64,000 nt of DNA from Rhabdophis nuchalis (lineage: Eukaryota > Chordata > Lepidosauria > Squamata > Natricidae): positions 179,733,776 to 179,797,775 of the forward strand of contig CM077647.1 of the NCBI GenBank assembly GCA_039707465.1. Direction: 5' to 3'. Of the stretch, positions 60,310-64,000 are shown one piece after another; position 1 is the stretch's first letter; each line of letters opens with the position of its first letter. The position numbers and the translations under genes are program-made. The notes below the pieces were generated by a model. The model searched no databases and was not told the origin of the DNA. It was given only the letters and a program-made list of their open reading frames with translations.

Positions 60310-60425
60310 AGAGACCAGGATGGATCCATTTCGGGCTCCTTAGCCCTCGTCAGCTGGCCATACTTCCCTACAGGGATTTGAACTGGTGCTCTCCAGCATT
60401 CGAAGCAGGCTTCTCTATGCCTTGA
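60310..60425 (-). mobile_element. tRNA-like SINE head
   Basis: On the minus strand, GGTTAGCTCAAGGCATAGAG resembles an A box and CAGTTCAAATCCC a B box. It runs into unrelated DNA, so it is a SINE remnant and not a tRNA gene. Confidence 0.5.
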
Positions 60426-60434
60426 GCTAACCAT

Positions 60435-60610
60435 ATATATATGTTTTCGTAGATTTTCACGGGTGTAGGTATGCTGGCATAGCTGGCTTCGGGGATTTTC
60501 CCGTGTATAAGGCATAGAAAAGTTGTTGCAACGTTTCGACAAGATCTCACTTGTCATCATCAGGCAGGCTTGTGTCTGTGAGTGTGACTGCGGAGGCATC
60601 GCCCCTCTTT
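60435..60610 (-). mobile_element. Penelope-like element fragment (tentative)
   Basis: 'caacgtttcgacaagatctc' and 'acttgtcatcatcaggc' resemble the terminal region of Penelope-like elements of reptiles. No coding part is present. Confidence 0.4.
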
Positions 60611-60993
60611 AAATCTTGGTGGGGGGGTGGTGGAGTGCTGACTATTGTTGTGAGTGGGTTGATTGGCTGTGCAGTTGCATCGTGACTGGTAGATTGATGC
60701 TGATTGGTCTCATTTGTATGTTTCTCCTTGTTTTGAATTTCAACGGCTTGGCTGGAGGGTGGGGCTCGTCTGCTGGTCAATGCTGGCTTCCAGATATCTG
60801 GTAGGTGGGAGGTATCATCACGTCTGTTCGTGCTGCTAGATTGTTTCTGTATTTCAGAGAAGCCATTGAAATAGAAATAGAATAAAAAATTCTAACACAT
60901 ATCTAAAAAATGTCACACAGCAGTAATCTAATTAGGTTCTCTGTCTGGATGATCTCTAGGATGAGTCGAAGGGCAGAGAGGGATGACGTTGAG

Positions 60994-61113
60994 TCTCCTC
61001 CCCTTAAAGGGACCTCTTAACAGGAGCTGTGATAATTATCTCTCATATATATATATATATATGAGAGATAATTATCACAGCTCCTGTTAAGAGGTCCCTT
61101 TAAGGGGAGGAGA
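60994..61113. repeat. 120-bp perfect palindrome
   Basis: Bases 60994-61053 are the exact reverse complement of 61054-61113, with a TA-rich centre and no spacer. The arms carry 'ctccccttaaagggacc'. Confidence 0.97.
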
Positions 61114-61257
61114 TATATATGTTATTATATATGTTATTAGGCCCCAATTAAGGGAGAAGACATACTGTTTCCTTTCCTGCCTGTCGGCTCATCATGATGA
61201 ATTCTGGGAGCTGAAGTCCTTCAGACTTAAAGTTGCAAAGTTTGCCCACCCCTGGTG

Positions 61258-61612
61258 TAGTTTCATTTCCATTTGGAAACCACTTCTGGACTTTGTGCTT
61301 GAGGCAGAAAACAAATGAAACGTCAGGGTTTTGCTGATTAGATAAGCTTGTCGTTATAGGAATGGCCAGTATATATGATATATTATTACTGGGGCTCCTT
61401 ACAGTACTTACAGTACCCCTGAGCCAATTTCCCCTGCATAGCCCAATCGCATGGTTTCGTCACGAAGCACGGGTATTCAGCTAGTAATAATATATACTGG
61501 CCATTCCTATAAAAAACAAGCTTATCTAATCAGCAAAACCCAGAAGTTTCATTTGTTTTCTGCCTCGAGCACAAAATCCAGAAGTGGTTTCCACATGGAA
61601 ATGAAACTAGAC
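61258..61612. repeat. Long inverted repeat around a Helitron-like terminus
   Basis: Arms 61258-61385 and 61487-61612 are inverted copies (ccatttggaaaccacttctg, aataagcttgt-like, ggaatggccagtatat). The centre ends with the hairpin-like ttcgtcacgaa and CTAGT (61481-61485). Confidence 0.8.
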
Positions 61613-62155
61613 AGAAGCTCCTATCTTTAGTTCGTTATTTTATTCGTTTAAACAAATTGATCGAGCCGCCCAGCTGAAACCTAGCTGACCTCAGACTGTT
61701 GACAATACTTAAAAAAAAACTAAATTGTCATAAAAAGCCATTAAAAAACTGCAATTAAAATTCCTCTTGGCTGTTCTGTGCCAACGTCTCATCCAAAATT
61801 ATCACCCTTGTCTCCACATGGAGACCCCTCGGCTTCTGACCACAACATTTTGGACGCTAAGTGAGACCGCTGTGAAGCGAGTTTTGCCCCATTGTACGAC
61901 CTTTCTTGCCAACAGTGTTACGGGTTTTGCTACGAGTAACACGGTTGTGAAGTGAATCCTGCTTCCCCCTTGACTTGTCTTGCGACCGTCGTAAATGTGA
62001 ATCAGTTGCCAAGCGTTTGAATTTGGATTCCGTGACCGCAGGGGAAACGCCGCAACGGTCGTAAGTGGGGAAACCACTTTTTTTTCCCAGTGCTGCGGTA
62101 ACTTCCAGTAGTCACTAAACAAACTGTCGTATGTCAAGGACGAGCTGTATCTGAT

Positions 62156-62378
62156 AGAAAAGGTATAAAAATGTCTTTCCAAATCTTTAGCGTCAGCAAG
62201 AAATAGGTTCCTACGATCACATGTGGTGGACATCTCCAGAAGCAAGGAAATATTGGACTAAGATAAGATTATGGTTAAAGAAAATGTTACAAGAAGAAAT
62301 AGAATTTAGATCAGAGATATTTTTATTAGGTATTATCCCCGAGAAATTCAAGAAAGAGGATATCTATCTGATTAGGTA
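62156..62378 (+). mobile_element. L1 LINE ORF2 C-terminal piece (split by L2)
   Basis: Encodes YDHMWWTSPEARKYWTKIRL and EIFLLGIIPEKFKKEDIYL, typical of the L1 ORF2 end. It resumes at 63006-63235 (MNRLTLKIKDKEESEYYKTW) after an inserted L2. Confidence 0.75.
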
Positions 62379-62379
62379 G

Positions 62380-63003
62380 GTGCACCCCTTGAGGTGCACT
62401 CGAAAGCTACAGTTAGTACAGAATGCGGCCGCGCGGGTGATTTTGGGTGCCCCAAGGCAAGCCCACATAACACCTCTCCTGCGCGAGCTGCACTGGCTGC
62501 CTGTGGCCTTTCGAGTGCGCTTCAAGGTGCTGACGACCATCTTCAAAGCGCTCCATGGCTCGGGGCCTAGCTATATACGAGACCGCCTCCTGCCCCATAC
62601 ATCCCTTCGTCCGATCCGCTCCCACAGAGAGGGCCTTCTCCGGGTGCCGTCGGCCGGGCAATGCCAGTTGGCGACACCCAGGGAAAGGGCCTTCTCTGTG
62701 GCGGGCCCGGCCCTCTGGAATGACCTACCCCCCCGACCTACGCATCTCGGACCTCCGCCTCTTCCGCCAACGTCTTAAGACGTTTCTATTCCAACAGGCC
62801 AGCCTAGCATAGCCCCCCGTTTCTGACTTTTTATGTATAAATTGTAATTAGGCAGGGTTTTAAATGGTTTTTTTAGCACAGGTTTAATAATTTAATATGT
62901 TTTTAACGATGTATATTGTTTTATTGTGGTTTTAATAATGCCTGTGCGCCGCCCTGGGTCCTAACAAGGAGAAGGGCGGGGTATAAATTCGATAAAATAA
63001 ATA
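62380..63003 (+). mobile_element. L2 LINE 3' end inserted in L1
   Basis: [55 protein letters not shown], then the 3' UTR end 'gccgccctgggtcctaac' and an ataaa tail. Confidence 0.9.
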
Positions 63004-63234
63004 AAAATTATACGTGTAACTACAGCAGCAAGAATCGTATTTTCCCCACCATTGGAAATTAAATAAGCTACCAACAGATGAAGAGATAACTTTAAAAAAA
63101 AGATATTAGATTGTGCAGAGATGAATAGGTTGACACTGAAAATAAAGGATAAAGAGGAATCAGAGTACTACAAGACATGGGCAAGATTTTATGATTGGCT
63201 AGAGAAAGGAAGCTAAGAAAGAAAGTAGGGAGGA

Positions 63235-63990
63235 GATATAGACCCTAGACGAGGCACTATTAAATGGAAAAGTGGGGGAAGAAGGGGAAAACAGAAAAGA
63301 AAATATTAAATATATAAGTATATATTCGAGAGCGAGATATAAAGGGGCCGGAAAACATAGGATAGATTAGGGAAGGTAAAGGAATAGGAAAGGATATCGA
63401 ATTATATTTGAGTTTGTGGGAATATCTGATAGAGACACCTACAACAATAGAAAAAGAAAGAGAGAAAGGAGGAGAAAATGAAAGGAAGATGGGGGAAAGA
63501 AGAAAGAGGCAAGGAGAGGAGGAAGGAAGGGAGAGGAAGAAAGAGAGAGTAGGAAAGGGAAGAGAAAGGAGAAAGGGAAGGGAAGAAGGAGGGGGATGGA
63601 TGGAAGGGAGAGGAAGAGTAGGAGGAAGGGAAGAAGGAAGGGGAGAGAGGACAGGAAGGGGAAGGGGAAGAGTAGGAGTAGGGTAGATGTAAGGGAAGAA
63701 GAAAGAGGTAAGGAGAGGAGAATGGAAGGGAGAGGAAGAGAAGGAGAGGGGAGGAAGAGTAGGAGTAGGAGAAAGGGAAGAAGGAAGGGGAGGGAGAGGA
63801 AGAGAAGGAGAGAGAGGAAAAGAAGAAGGGAAGAAGGAAGGGGAAGAAGAGGATGGACGGGAGAGTAAGAGAAGGAGGATAGGAAGTGAAAGAGTAGGAG
63901 AAAGGGAAGGGAAAAAGGAAGGAGAAGAAGAGGACGGGAGAGGAAGGAAAGAGGGTAGGAAGTGAAAGAGTAGGAGAATTGAATTTCATT
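63235..63990. repeat. Polypurine (GGAAGA)n tract
   Basis: Plus-strand A/G-rich sequence with 'gggaagaaggaaggggag' units to the window end. No RNF31 exon seen. Confidence 0.85.
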
Positions 63991-64000
63991 TTATTAGATA

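Overview
This is a vertebrate window, almost certainly from a squamate reptile and probably a snake. It holds spliced genes with short exons and long repeat-filled introns. CR1 and L2 LINEs are abundant, as are tRNA-derived SINEs and the palindromic 'actcccagaattc' elements. There are GATA (Bkm-type) arrays, and long AATAG/ATTCT arrays that start exactly at CR1 3' ends, a pattern reported for snake genomes. Species assignment is inference. There are no bacterial genes.

Three host genes are recognisable by protein similarity and by exact exon/phase reconstruction. They keep the order known from mammals (EMC9, PSME2, RNF31). (1) EMC9, minus strand: only its first coding exon (1436-1645) is in the window, and a CCAAT/ETS-rich promoter candidate lies at 5.1-5.6 kb. 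(2) PSME2 (proteasome activator PA28-beta), minus strand: complete, with 11 coding exons between 31346 and 16873 giving 240 codons, a poly(A) signal at 16622 and an ISRE 60 bp upstream of the ATG. (3) RNF31 (HOIP, the catalytic LUBAC subunit), plus strand: 12 coding exons from 37063 to 59891 (about 761 codons, through RING1). The IBR, RING2 and LDD exons lie beyond 64000. PSME2 and RNF31 are divergent, and both families belong to immune and ubiquitin-proteasome pathways.

Layout: 1-1.4 kb, EMC9 intron with Helitron, MITE and SINE; 1.7-2.3 kb, a hAT element with an internal minisatellite; 3.8-5.1 kb, an AT-rich satellite; 6-10 kb, nested L2, L1 and CR1; 10.26-16.16 kb, a near-intact DIRS tyrosine-recombinase retrotransposon inserted in a CR1; 16.6-31.4 kb, PSME2; 31.4-33.0 kb, a polypyrimidine tract; 33.0-33.7 kb, a CpG-rich RNF31 promoter candidate; 33.8-35.4 kb, a minisatellite; 35.4-37.0 kb, an L2 endonuclease/RT fragment reading in frame into RNF31 exon 1; 37.0-59.9 kb, RNF31; 59.9-64 kb, RNF31 intron 12.

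The most unusual structure is tandem amplification seeded by gene splice sites. The RNF31 exon-1 donor region is copied several times in intron 1, and a 29-bp minisatellite of about 20 copies abuts the 3' splice site of PSME2 exon 7. Most long Phe/Ser/Pro-rich or Lys/Glu/Arg-rich reading frames are microsatellite translations, not genes.
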